DNA from: Chloroflexota bacterium
GTDB taxonomy: Bacteria; Chloroflexota; Dehalococcoidia; Lucifugimonadales; UBA1127
Length of the DNA stretch: 10,655 bases
NCBI GenBank assembly: GCA_028873745.1
Contig: JAPPNT010000050.1
Span: forward strand, 1-10,655
Direction: 5' to 3'
Position 1 is the stretch's first letter; each line of letters starts with the position of its first letter. The notes below the pieces were generated by a model. That model saw only the letters and a list, made by a program, of their open reading frames with translations. It did no database searches and had not been told where the DNA came from. The position numbers and the translations under genes are program-made. Shown here piece after piece: positions 1 through 6,451 of this stretch.

Positions 1-1
1 G

Positions 2-319
2 CCCTACGGCGCCGTGAAGGCCGCCCTTCACAACTTCACGCAGTCGCTGTCCGGCGAACTCGCCGAGTACAACATCGCCGTGAATTCCCTCATCCCCGGC
101 GGCACACGCAGCACCGGCTACGAGGAGCAGACGCGCCTGCAGGCCGAGATGGGCCGCGTCCGGGGGCGACCGCCCGTGCGGCCCGACCACACCGCGCCCG
201 CCGCCGTGTGGCTCGCCCAGCAGGATTCCTCGTCCTTCACTGGCCAAGCCGTCGACGCGCTCCAGTGGAACGAGGAGAACGGTTTCGGCGGCTACGAGGC
301 GTGGGAGTCCCCGGACTAG
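2..319 (+). CDS. Short-chain dehydrogenase/reductase, C-terminal part (5' end outside window)
   Basis: This is the 3' part of a classical NAD(P)-dependent SDR oxidoreductase. The frame is already open at base 2 and reads PYGAVKAALHNF, which contains the catalytic Tyr and Lys of the YxxxK motif followed by the usual helix. It continues into NIAVNSLIPGGTRSTG, the post-catalytic PG segment that closes over the nicotinamide ring, and then a typical C-terminal strand (SFTGQAVDALQWNEENGFGG). The Rossmann GxxxGxG motif and the catalytic Ser lie upstream of the window. A GTG at 14 is internal to the active site and cannot be the real start. The gene ends in TAG, and a pseudouridine synthase starts 13 bases later, so the two are probably co-transcribed. 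The substrate cannot be told from this fragment. Confidence 0.9.
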   Translation, partial: PYGAVKAALHNFTQSLSGELAEYNIAVNSLIPGGTRSTGYEEQTRLQAEMGRVRGRPPVRPDHTAPAAVWLAQQDSSSFTGQAVDALQWNEENGFGGYEAWESPD

Positions 320-332
320 GGCCGCGCGACCT

Positions 333-1043
333 GTGCCGCCGCTCCTTCGAGTCCTGACCGGCGCCGGCCTCGGCCCCCGCCGCGCCTGCTTTCGGCTCAT
401 CGCCGACGGCAAGGTGACCGTCAACGGGGAGACCGTCACGCAGTCAACCCGTGACGTCGATCCGGCGGTCGACGTCATCGAGGCCGACGGCCGACGGGTC
501 GCTGCCCCGGAGCCACACGTCTACGTCAAGCTGAACAAGCCCGCCGGCGTCCTCTCCGCCGTCACCGACGCTCGCGGCCGCCCCACGGTGACCGGCCTGC
601 TTCCTTCCGAGTACCGGGGCCTGCGCCTTTTCCCCGTCGGCCGCCTCGACATGGACTCGACCGGCCTCGTCCTCATGACCAACGACGGCGGCCTCGCATA
701 CCGACTCATGCACCCCAGCTACGGCTACGAGAAGGAGTATCACGTCGTGCTGAAGTCGCCGCTGACAGAGGCGGACATACGCGAACTGGTGGAGGGCGTC
801 CTCCTCGACGGTCAGCGCACAGCACCGGCGAGGGTCGCGCGATTTTCGGAAGGTTCGGCCCTGCGCTACGCCGTCACCCTCGCCGAGGGCCGCAAGCGGC
901 AAGTCCGCCGAATGCTGGCCTCCCTAGGCAAACCGCCGACAGTGCTCGAGCGCGTGCGCATCCACACCCTCCGCCTCGGCACCCTCGCGCCGGGCGAGGC
1001 GGCGCCGCTGTCCGCGGAGGAGTTGGAGGCGCTGCGGGCCTAG
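333..1043 (+). CDS. RsuA/RluB/E/F-family pseudouridine synthase
   Basis: A 236-residue rRNA pseudouridine synthase that isomerises a specific uridine in 16S or 23S rRNA. An S4 RNA-binding domain occupies about residues 1-50 (LGPRRACFRLIADGKVTVNG). The catalytic domain follows from about residue 62 (VYVKLNKPAGVLSA). The signature GRLDMDSTGLVLMTNDG at 103-119 carries the catalytic Asp106, and EGRKRQVRRML at 185-195 is the family's second conserved block. Length is normal for RluB/RsuA proteins, though the N-terminus is short. The start is GTG, 13 bases after the SDR stop and with only a weak ribosome site, so translational coupling is possible. The S4 domain excludes TruA, TruB and TruD families. 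Which rRNA position is modified cannot be decided here, so no symbol is given. Confidence 0.93.
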   Translation: MPPLLRVLTGAGLGPRRACFRLIADGKVTVNGETVTQSTRDVDPAVDVIEADGRRVAAPEPHVYVKLNKPAGVLSAVTDARGRPTVTGLLPSEYRGLRLFPVGRLDMDSTGLVLMTNDGGLAYRLMHPSYGYEKEYHVVLKSPLTEADIRELVEGVLLDGQRTAPARVARFSEGSALRYAVTLAEGRKRQVRRMLASLGKPPTVLERVRIHTLRLGTLAPGEAAPLSAEELEALRA

Positions 1044-1055
1044 ATCACCAGCGAG

Positions 1056-1856
1056 CTACCGCCGTGACCACCGCGTCGCCGGGCGCTCCTGAAGCTCGCC
1101 GTCCACGTAGACGTCGACGCGCTCGTTGAAGAAGCACACGAGGTTGGCAATCTTCACGGACTCGGACGTCGGGAGCTGGTAGTACCACACGAGGTCATCC
1201 CCGTCCTCGACGCCCTGCACCGAGTAGTAGTTCGCCGTTCCCTTGTACGGGCACCGCGTTACTCTCTCGCTCTTGGCAAGCAGGTCAAAACGCACGTCCG
1301 TCACGGGCAGGTAATACCGCACGGGAAGACCCGTCTCGAACAGCAGCGTCGGCCGAGAGCTCTCGGCCAGCGTCACGCCGCCCTGCTCGATGCGCACGTG
1401 CCGCGTGCTCGGCAAGCAATCGACGCGCGTGTGAGGGTCGCGCGCGTGGACGAAGATCTCCTCGTCCTCCTCGAACCAGTGGTCCATCTTGCCCCAATAG
1501 AAGGCCACGTAGTCCGAGATGTCCGGGCACGTGTCCTCAAAGGGAGACGTGTACGCCCAGACCACGTTCTCGACCGTCGAGTCACCCACGCTCAGCGAGT
1601 AGTACTCGGCGTTGCCCTTGTACGGGCACTGGGTCACCAGCTCCGTCGGCGACATCAGGTCCATGCGCACGTCCTCGCGCGGGAAGTAGTAGGCGGGCAC
1701 GTTCCGCGTCTCGAACAGCAGCAGCGCACGGCGACTGTCCGCGATAAACTCGCCGTTATGCATGACGCGCACCCACTTGGCGCACGGCTCCACCGTCACG
1801 GTGTGGTTCGGGTCGCGGCGGCCTATCAGCTCTTCCTTCGATGCCAGGGTCGTCAT
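1056..1856 (-). CDS. Tandem DUF427 (NTP_transf_9-like) protein
   Basis: A 266-residue protein made of two copies of the DUF427 domain, a small beta-rich fold with no settled function. The copies lie at roughly residues 18-115 and 140-240. Each has a Tyr-Tyr strand (PAYYFPREDVR; VRYYLPVTDVR), then CPYKGNAEYYSL and CPYKGTANYYSV, then a Trp-Tyr type strand (VVWAYTSP; LVWYYQLP). The duplication is old, because the copies share motifs but little else. The frame is open 38 codons further upstream, but that stretch is low-complexity and unlike the family. The ATG at 1856 has GGAGG six bases before it and begins MTTLASKEEL. The gene ends 12 bases from the convergent pseudouridine synthase. No signal peptide or membrane segment is visible, so it is probably cytosolic. 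Confidence 0.9.
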   Translation of the reverse strand: MTTLASKEELIGRRDPNHTVTVEPCAKWVRVMHNGEFIADSRRALLLFETRNVPAYYFPREDVRMDLMSPTELVTQCPYKGNAEYYSLSVGDSTVENVVWAYTSPFEDTCPDISDYVAFYWGKMDHWFEEDEEIFVHARDPHTRVDCLPSTRHVRIEQGGVTLAESSRPTLLFETGLPVRYYLPVTDVRFDLLAKSERVTRCPYKGTANYYSVQGVEDGDDLVWYYQLPTSESVKIANLVCFFNERVDVYVDGELQERPATRWSRR

Positions 1857-1862
1857 GACATG

Positions 1863-1867
1863 CCTCC
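1863..1867 (-). promoter_or_regulatory. Shine-Dalgarno site that fixes the DUF427 start
   Basis: On the minus strand GGAGG sits six bases before the ATG at 1856. No comparable site precedes the longer in-frame start at 1970, so the shorter protein is preferred. Confidence 0.75.
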
Positions 1868-1883
1868 GGGAAGGGTTTGCCGG

Positions 1884-1912
1884 ATTGTGACACACCCCCA
1901 TACCGGGGGCAA
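1884..1912 (-). promoter_or_regulatory. Candidate sigma-70-type promoter for the DUF427 gene
   Basis: On the minus strand TTGCCC (1912-1907) and CACAAT (1889-1884) are separated by exactly 17 bases and lie just upstream of the gene. Each box matches the consensus at four of six positions, so this is a modest candidate. The spacer contains an imperfect CCCCC/GGGGG dyad. Confidence 0.35.
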
Positions 1913-1951
1913 GGTTCGGCGGCGGCTCACCCCTTGACGCAGCTTTGAGCA

Positions 1952-1969
1952 TGGGGCAAGCTTGCCCCA
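1952..1969. repeat. 18-bp perfect palindrome between divergent genes
   Basis: TGGGGCAAGCTTGCCCCA is self-complementary over all 18 bases. It lies in the 157-base gap between the divergent DUF427 gene and the alcohol dehydrogenase, 45 bases before the dehydrogenase ATG. Its half GGGGCAAG also occurs once more in the same gap at 1906-1913, inside the proposed DUF427 promoter. A dimeric repressor or activator site is the most natural reading; a dispersed genomic palindrome is the alternative. Confidence 0.5.
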
Positions 1970-2000
1970 CGAATCATTCGCGGTGCACTCAACCTATGCA

Positions 2001-2006
2001 AAGGAG
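2001..2006 (+). promoter_or_regulatory. Shine-Dalgarno site that fixes the alcohol dehydrogenase start
   Basis: AAGGAG is followed by seven bases and the ATG at 2014. An open frame continues upstream to an ATG at 1945, but that stretch encodes no family residues and runs through the palindrome at 1952-1969. Confidence 0.85.
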
Positions 2007-2013
2007 CTTAAGC

Positions 2014-3111
2014 ATGAAGGCGGCAGTTCTCTGGGAGCTTGGGCAGCCCCTGTCCATCGAGGAAGTAGAACTTGATCCGCCCAAGGCGGGCGAGGTCCGG
2101 GTGAAGATCGGCGCGGCCGGCATCTGCCGCAGCGACCACCACTACATGAAGAAGGAAGGCTCCATCGCCACCCCCGCCGTCCTCGGCCACGAGGGTTCCG
2201 GCACCGTCATCGAACTAGGCGAGGGCGTCACGACGCTCAACGTCGGCGACCGCGTCATCCTCTCCTTCGTGCCCAATTGCGGGCGCTGCAAGTACTGCCT
2301 CACCAACCGCGCCAACCTGTGCGCGGCCCACGCCGCCACCGGCGCAACCATGTTCGACGGCACCACCCGCCTGCACCAGGGCGACACGCGCATCAACCAC
2401 ATGGGCAAGGTCGCCTGCTTCGCGCAGGAGGCCGTCGTGCCGGAGAGCGGGTGCGTCAAGGTGCCAGACAACTTCCCCTTCCCGCAGGCCGCCTACATCG
2501 GTTGCTGCGTGACCACGGGCGTCGGTGGCGCCATATTCAACGCCGGCGTTCACCCCGGCAGCACCGTCGCCGTCGTCGGCTGCGGCGGCGTTGGCCTGAA
2601 CGCGCTGCAGGGCGCGCGCCTCAACGGCGCAACGCGGATCATCGCCGTCGACATCGACGACGGCCGCCTCGAGTTCGCCGGCCGTTTCGGCGCGACGCAC
2701 TTCGTGAACCCGACGCACGGCGACCCCGTCGCCAGGATCAAGGAGCTCACGGACGGCGCGGGCGTGGACTACGCCTTCGAGGCCTTCGGCGCCTCGGAGA
2801 CCATCGAGACGTGCTACCACTCCATCAGGCGCGGCGGCACCGCCACCATCCTCGGCCTCGCCCCCATCGGCGACGATCCGGTCATCCCCGGCATCGACCT
2901 CGTGCGCAACCAGAAGACGCTGAAGGGCAGCTACTACGGCTCCGCACGTCCCCGAGTCGACTTCGACACCATGGTCGACCTCTACCTCAACGGCAAGCTT
3001 GACCTGGACTCGCTGGAGGGCAAGCACTACTCCCTCGACAACATCATGGATGCGTACGCGGACCTGGAGAAGGGCGTGCCCGGCCGCGGCGTCATCACTG
3101 ACTTCAGCTAG
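2014..3111 (+). CDS. Zinc-dependent alcohol dehydrogenase, class III-like MDR family
   Basis: A 365-residue medium-chain dehydrogenase that oxidises an alcohol (or reduces an aldehyde) with NAD. Catalytic zinc ligands are visible as Cys38 (AGICRSDHH), His59 (GHEGSG) and a Cys in GCCVTTGVGGA at 164-165. The structural zinc lobe NCGRCKYCLTNRANLC gives Cys89, 92, 95 and 103. The Rossmann motif VVGCGGVG is at 187-194, and the following strand ends in VDIDD, with an Asp that favours NAD over NADP. Length and motifs match class III/aryl-alcohol-type enzymes, but no glutathione-specific feature was identified, so the substrate is open. The gene is divergent from DUF427. A P-loop ATPase follows after 14 bases, suggesting an operon. 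It is soluble and cytosolic. Confidence 0.94.
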   Translation: MKAAVLWELGQPLSIEEVELDPPKAGEVRVKIGAAGICRSDHHYMKKEGSIATPAVLGHEGSGTVIELGEGVTTLNVGDRVILSFVPNCGRCKYCLTNRANLCAAHAATGATMFDGTTRLHQGDTRINHMGKVACFAQEAVVPESGCVKVPDNFPFPQAAYIGCCVTTGVGGAIFNAGVHPGSTVAVVGCGGVGLNALQGARLNGATRIIAVDIDDGRLEFAGRFGATHFVNPTHGDPVARIKELTDGAGVDYAFEAFGASETIETCYHSIRRGGTATILGLAPIGDDPVIPGIDLVRNQKTLKGSYYGSARPRVDFDTMVDLYLNGKLDLDSLEGKHYSLDNIMDAYADLEKGVPGRGVITDFS

Positions 3112-3125
3112 GGCCGGAGAGAGCG

Positions 3126-3836
3126 ATGCCCGGCGCGCTGAACGTCCTTGAGCTGGTCCGGAACGGCAGCCTGAGCGCGGAGATGGCCTCCACGCTCTGG
3201 GCCGCCATGGACGACCGCTGCTCGTTCATCGTCGCCGCCGGGCCCCGGCAGGCCGGCAAGAGCACGACGACCGAGGCTATCCTGGACTTCCTGCCGGCCA
3301 GTGTGCCGCGCCACGACCTGACGGGCGACCGCGCGCAGATGGACGCCCTGGCGGCGTCGCCGGACGGCGGCTATCTCGTCGTGTCAGAGTTCAGCGACCA
3401 TACTCCATCGTACTTGCGCGGTGAGCAGGTCGTGCAGGTCTTCGACACCGCCGAGCGCGGCTTCTCCATCGCGGGGACGCTGCACGCCGACACGCCGGAG
3501 GAAGCCTTCTACGAGCTGCGCTCCCACGGCTCCATACCGGACAGCCAGCTCGAGCGCATCGGCTGCCTGGTCTTCCTCGGCGTCCGCGGGTGGCCGGAGA
3601 ATCCCGTGCGGTGGGTCTCCAGCATCTGGCAGGTCGAGGGCGTCAGGCACGGCGCCCCGCGAGGACGGTTGCTATGCCGCTGGGACCACGCGGCCGGCGA
3701 GTTCGTCTGGGAGAACAGCGCCGTCGGCCTGTCGGCATCCGGAGCACTCCGCGAGGAGCGCGCCGCCCGCATACGTGAGCTGGCCGACGCCGGCCGCACC
3801 AGCCGCGAAGACCTCGCCGCACTGCTGGCATCGTAG
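3126..3836 (+). CDS. Short P-loop ATPase related to the type II/IV secretion (GspE/PilT/VirB11) family
   Basis: A 236-residue NTPase. The Walker A motif is GPRQAGKS at 39-46, preceded by a hydrophobic strand (CSFIVAAG). A Walker B-like strand, YLVVSEF, is at 83-89, and GTLHAD at 117-122 resembles the His box (TLHAN) of PilT, GspE and CpaF enzymes. The usual N-terminal domain and CxxC zinc module of GspE are missing, so this is about a catalytic core alone. No pilus or secretion genes lie nearby. The ATG is preceded by GGAGA and lies 14 bases after the alcohol dehydrogenase stop, so the pair probably share a transcript. The assignment to the secretion-ATPase superfamily rests on the His-box-like motif. 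The cellular role is unknown. Confidence 0.78.
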   Translation: MPGALNVLELVRNGSLSAEMASTLWAAMDDRCSFIVAAGPRQAGKSTTTEAILDFLPASVPRHDLTGDRAQMDALAASPDGGYLVVSEFSDHTPSYLRGEQVVQVFDTAERGFSIAGTLHADTPEEAFYELRSHGSIPDSQLERIGCLVFLGVRGWPENPVRWVSSIWQVEGVRHGAPRGRLLCRWDHAAGEFVWENSAVGLSASGALREERAARIRELADAGRTSREDLAALLAS

Positions 3837-3914
3837 AGACACGGCTGATTTCAGAGCGCTTATTCCCAAGGGCCAGCTGTCTATGTGGCACATCGCACCA
3901 ATGGAGGACGCACC

Positions 3915-4859
3915 ATGACCACACTCGTACTCGGAGGCACCGGCTTCATCGGACGCCGCACCATCCCCCGCCTCGTCGAGGCCGGCGAGCGCGTCGTGGC
4001 CGTTGACATCAACCCCACGACGGCCGACTACTCTGCCCTCGGCGACAAGGTCACCGTCCGCGCCGGCGACATCACCAACTTCGAGGATGTCGTCAAGGCC
4101 GTCATCGACGCCCAGCCGGACCGCATCATCAACCTCGCCTACATGATCGGCGGCGGCGAGGACACCCCACACTTCTCATTTCGCCTCGACCTTCTCGGTA
4201 TGGACAACTGCTTCGAGGCCGCGCGCCTCTGCGGCGTCAAGCGCGTGGTCTACGCCAGCTCCTTCGCCGTCAGCGGCCTTCAGCGCTACTTCGGCGACAG
4301 GGCGCTGAACGAGGACGACCCCGCCTACGGCAGCAACATCTACGCCATGAACAAGCGCTACAACGAGTTCCAGGCCGCCCAGTTCAACCGCGTCTACGGC
4401 ATGAACATCATCGGGATCCGCCCGCCCATGGTCACTGGATACGACAAGGAGCGCGGCTCCATGGCCCACGTCCGCATGGTGACGCTCCCCGCCCAGGGCC
4501 TGCCTGTCTCCTTCCCCCAGAGCGGCGTCATGCAGATCCCCCTCCATGTCGACGACATCGCCGAGACCTTCACTCGCATCACCCTCGCCGAGGCGCCGAA
4601 GCACACCCTCTACAACACCGGGGGCACTCCAGTCAGCCTCGCCGAGCTCGCCGACATTGTCCGTGGCTACATCCCCGACGCCGACATCTCCTTCGACGGC
4701 GACGGCGACGGCGGCCTAGAGGACTCCCCCAACTACCTCATCGACAACAGCCGCCTGATGAGCGAGTTCGAGCTCCAGTACGCGCCGTACCGCGACCGCG
4801 TCCTGCAGATGATCAATGAGGTCCGCGAGCACCACGGCATGCCCCTCGTGGATGCGTAA
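3915..4859 (+). CDS. NAD-dependent epimerase/dehydratase (extended SDR)
   Basis: A 314-residue extended SDR. GGTGFIG at 7-13 binds the dinucleotide, and Asp31 (VAVDINP) at the end of the second strand indicates NAD. DIT at 52-54 contacts adenine. Ser115-Ser116 (VYASSFAVSG) and Tyr143/Lys147 (YAMNK) form the catalytic set. The substrate region contains IGIRPPMVTGYDKERG and HVDDIAETF, usual for nucleotide-sugar or related epimerases, but the substrate cannot be named. The ATG at 3915 has GGAGG (3903-3907) seven bases before it; the open frame 10 codons upstream adds nothing family-like. It follows the P-loop gene by 78 bases and is the only gene here ending in TAA. A series of inverted repeats follows its stop. 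Confidence 0.92.
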   Translation: MTTLVLGGTGFIGRRTIPRLVEAGERVVAVDINPTTADYSALGDKVTVRAGDITNFEDVVKAVIDAQPDRIINLAYMIGGGEDTPHFSFRLDLLGMDNCFEAARLCGVKRVVYASSFAVSGLQRYFGDRALNEDDPAYGSNIYAMNKRYNEFQAAQFNRVYGMNIIGIRPPMVTGYDKERGSMAHVRMVTLPAQGLPVSFPQSGVMQIPLHVDDIAETFTRITLAEAPKHTLYNTGGTPVSLAELADIVRGYIPDADISFDGDGDGGLEDSPNYLIDNSRLMSEFELQYAPYRDRVLQMINEVREHHGMPLVDA

Positions 4860-4870
4860 GGGCGATTGAG

Positions 4871-4920
4871 TGCGAGGGCTCGCAGGTTGAATCAACCCGT
4901 GGGCCAAGTGGGAAAGGCCC
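4871..4920. repeat. Three consecutive small inverted repeats in a convergent gap
   Basis: Directly after the epimerase stop come TGCGAG-GG-CTCGCA (4871-4884), GGTTGA-A-TCAACC (4885-4897) and GGGCC-N10-GGCCC (4901-4920). They sit end to end between two convergent genes, so they may act as transcription end signals for both strands. No T-run follows any of them, so a classical rho-independent terminator is not certain. The rest of the gap (4921-4991) shows no gene. Confidence 0.5.
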
Positions 4921-4991
4921 TGGCGCACATGGCGCGGCTAGAGTGTAGAAGTCCTGAAGGAAAGGAGACGATGCGGCATGGTCGGGGTCCC

Positions 4992-5390
4992 CTACCCCGT
5001 CTCCAGCGCCGAGTCTACCTGCAGCCCGCCCGTCAGCATCCTCTGCACGGGGCACCGGTCGCCGATGCGGTGAAGCCGCTCGCGCTGCTCGTCGTCGAGG
5101 TCGCCCGTCACGTGCACTCGCTTCAGCACAACGCCCGATGACGTCCCTTTGGCGGCGTCGTGCTCCATCGACACCTCGACGGTCACCTCGCCCAGCGGCC
5201 AGCCCTTGCGTTCAGCGTACAGCCGAAGCGTCGCCGCCGTTCAGGTCCCCAACGCCGAGAGCAGCAGGCTGTGCGGGTCCGGCGCCGCGCCGTCGCCCGA
5301 CGGCGGAGCCTCGTGCGCGGCAAAGTCGCCGAACGCGGTTTTCACCGCGTACTGCGCAACTCCCGTTGACCGCACGGTTACCGTCGTCAT
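4992..5390 (-). CDS. OsmC-like peroxiredoxin-type selenoprotein with in-frame TGA as selenocysteine (Sec50)
   Basis: A 132-residue OsmC/Ohr-superfamily protein, predicted to reduce organic or fatty-acid hydroperoxides in the cytosol. The frame runs from ATG at 5390 to TAG at 4992-4994, with one internal TGA at 5243-5241 (codon 50). Around it the protein reads DPHSLLLSALGT-U-TAATLRLYAERKGWPL. This is the family's helix, normally of the form LLxALGxCTxMTLRMYA, so the TGA replaces the peroxidatic Cys. The second conserved Cys is present as Cys113 in RCPVQRML. Downstream, VTVEVSMEHD and VVLKRVHVTGDLDDEQRERL match the OsmC beta strands and long helix. A SECIS-like hairpin follows the TGA. Start to stop gives normal family length. 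It begins 7 bases after the ArsM-like stop, as last gene of a four-gene operon. The alternatives are a pseudogene or an isolated base error. Confidence 0.88.
5208..5229 (-). promoter_or_regulatory. Candidate bacterial SECIS element in the OsmC-like mRNA
   Basis: Reading the minus strand, a stem-loop starts 12 bases after the in-frame UGA. GC then TTCGGC pairs with GCTGAA then GC, with one bulged C on the 3' side and one G-U pair. The five-base apical loop is TGTAC. The loop starts 20 bases after the UGA and has G in its second position. This agrees with the known bacterial SECIS pattern of a small loop with G in its first two bases at about 16-37 bases from the UGA. It lies wholly within coding sequence, as bacterial SECIS elements do. 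Confidence 0.65.
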
Positions 5391-5397
5391 CGCAGCC

Positions 5398-6132
5398 CTA
5401 CCGCTTCACCCCGGAGATGGTTGCGCTATACCAGAACTCACCGTCCCACCCGTCGGCCTCGGGCGGCGATCCCTCCACCGTGACGTCGGCAAAGCCCGCT
5501 CGCCGCACGGTGTCCGCGTACTCGGTGTCGGGCAGAGAGCCGGAGATGCAGCCGCTCAGCAGCGCCATGTTCTCCATCTCCTCCTCCGTCGCCGGCCGCG
5601 TCAGCACGATGTCCGACACCACCAGCCGCCCGCCCGGCCGCAGCACGCGAAAGGCCTCGCGAAAGACCGCGTCCTTGTCCGGCACGAGGTTGATGACGCA
5701 GTTGGACATGATAACGTCGACGGTCGCGTCCTCCAGCGGCAGCGCCTCTATGTCCCCGTGCTTGAACGTCACGTTGCCGAGGCCGAGTTTGCGCACGTTT
5801 TCCTTCGCCTTGTCGAGCATGTCCTGCGTGAAGTCCACGCCGATGACCGCGCCCGTCTCGCCCACCTGCTCTGCCGCGAGGAAGCAGTCAAGGCCCGCGC
5901 CGCTGCCCAGGTCGAGCACCGTCTCGCCGGGCCGCATGCCCGCCAGCGCGACAGGGTTCCCGCACCCGAACGTCACGACGCTCCCCGGCAGCTTCTCCAG
6001 CACCTCGGCGGGATAAGCGGCAAGCGCCTCTGCGTCGCCCCCGCAGCAGTCGGCATCCCCCTCGGTCGCCTCCCGCAGCTTGTCCGCGTACGACTGCGAC
6101 ACCAACACCTTCAGCTCAATTGGTGACTTCAT
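5398..6132 (-). CDS. arsM: ArsM-like SAM-dependent arsenite methyltransferase
   Basis: A 244-residue class I methyltransferase. ArsM enzymes transfer methyl groups from SAM to As(III). TVLDLGSGAGLD at 71-82 is SAM motif I, GVDFTQDML at 98-106 follows it, and HGDIEALPL at 125-133 and VLRPGGRLVVSDIV at 163-176 are later motifs. The three cysteines needed for As(III) in characterised ArsM enzymes have counterparts: Cys57 (FGCGNP), Cys145 (SNCVINLVPDK) and Cys195 (GCISGSL). The N-terminal DCCGGD at 28-33 resembles the vicinal Cys pair near the ArsM N-terminus. The ATG at 6132 has AGGAGG four bases upstream; the 28-codon open stretch before it overlaps the acylphosphatase gene. It follows the acylphosphatase stop by 25 bases and precedes the OsmC-like gene by 7. 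Cys is encoded normally here, not by TGA. Confidence 0.88.
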   Translation of the reverse strand: MKSPIELKVLVSQSYADKLREATEGDADCCGGDAEALAAYPAEVLEKLPGSVVTFGCGNPVALAGMRPGETVLDLGSGAGLDCFLAAEQVGETGAVIGVDFTQDMLDKAKENVRKLGLGNVTFKHGDIEALPLEDATVDVIMSNCVINLVPDKDAVFREAFRVLRPGGRLVVSDIVLTRPATEEEMENMALLSGCISGSLPDTEYADTVRRAGFADVTVEGSPPEADGWDGEFWYSATISGVKR

Positions 6133-6157
6133 GGTTCCTCCTGCTCCTGACGAGGGA

Positions 6158-6445
6158 CTACCGAATCTGGAAAGACCCGTCCAGCTCCTCGGCCGCCATC
6201 CAGCTTTCCTCGACAAAGTCCACCCGCGACCCCGGGGGCCCCGCGCGTAGCTGCGCCAGCAGCGACTCTAACGACGCCTGTGGTCCCTCGGCCACGACCT
6301 CCACGCTCGCGCCGTCGGGCATGTTGCGCGCCCAACCCGCGAGCCGAAGCGCCGACGCGTGCCGCTGCACGAAGGCTCGGAAGTACACACCCTGCACCCG
6401 GCCGTGGGCCAGCGCGTACAGCCGGGCAGGACCGTCCTGCGTCAC
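6158..6445 (-). CDS. acyP: Acylphosphatase
   Basis: A 95-residue acylphosphatase that hydrolyses the carboxyl-phosphate bond of acyl phosphates. The phosphate-binding loop GRVQGVYFR at 15-23 ends in the catalytic Arg23. GWARNMPDGASVEV at 37-50 carries the catalytic Asn41 followed by the NxxDG turn, and VEVVAEGP then matches the next strand. Length is typical (about 90-100). The start is GTG at 6445, six bases after the Rieske stop, with a poor ribosome site, so coupled translation is likely. It is the second gene of the Rieske to OsmC operon. Acylphosphatases are common in bacteria with unclear physiological roles, so its presence says little about the operon's pathway. Confidence 0.92.
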   Translation of the reverse strand: MTQDGPARLYALAHGRVQGVYFRAFVQRHASALRLAGWARNMPDGASVEVVAEGPQASLESLLAQLRAGPPGSRVDFVEESWMAAEELDGSFQIR

Positions 6446-6451
6446 CGCGCC

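Noticed and set aside
4971..5141. Plus-strand ORF starting at an ATG preceded by AAAGGAG
   Set aside because: Its translation is arginine- and proline-rich and is simply the antisense of the OsmC-like gene; no family resemblance.
4992..5390. OsmC-like gene as a pseudogene with a nonsense mutation
   Set aside because: The stop is TGA and falls on the one catalytic Cys codon, the rest of the frame is intact with no other lesion, a SECIS-like hairpin follows, and a second unrelated gene shows the same pattern.
5138..6126. Long plus-strand ORFs opposite the OsmC-like and ArsM-like genes
   Set aside because: Low-complexity Arg/Ser/Pro translations typical of antisense frames in GC-rich DNA, against clear domains on the minus strand.
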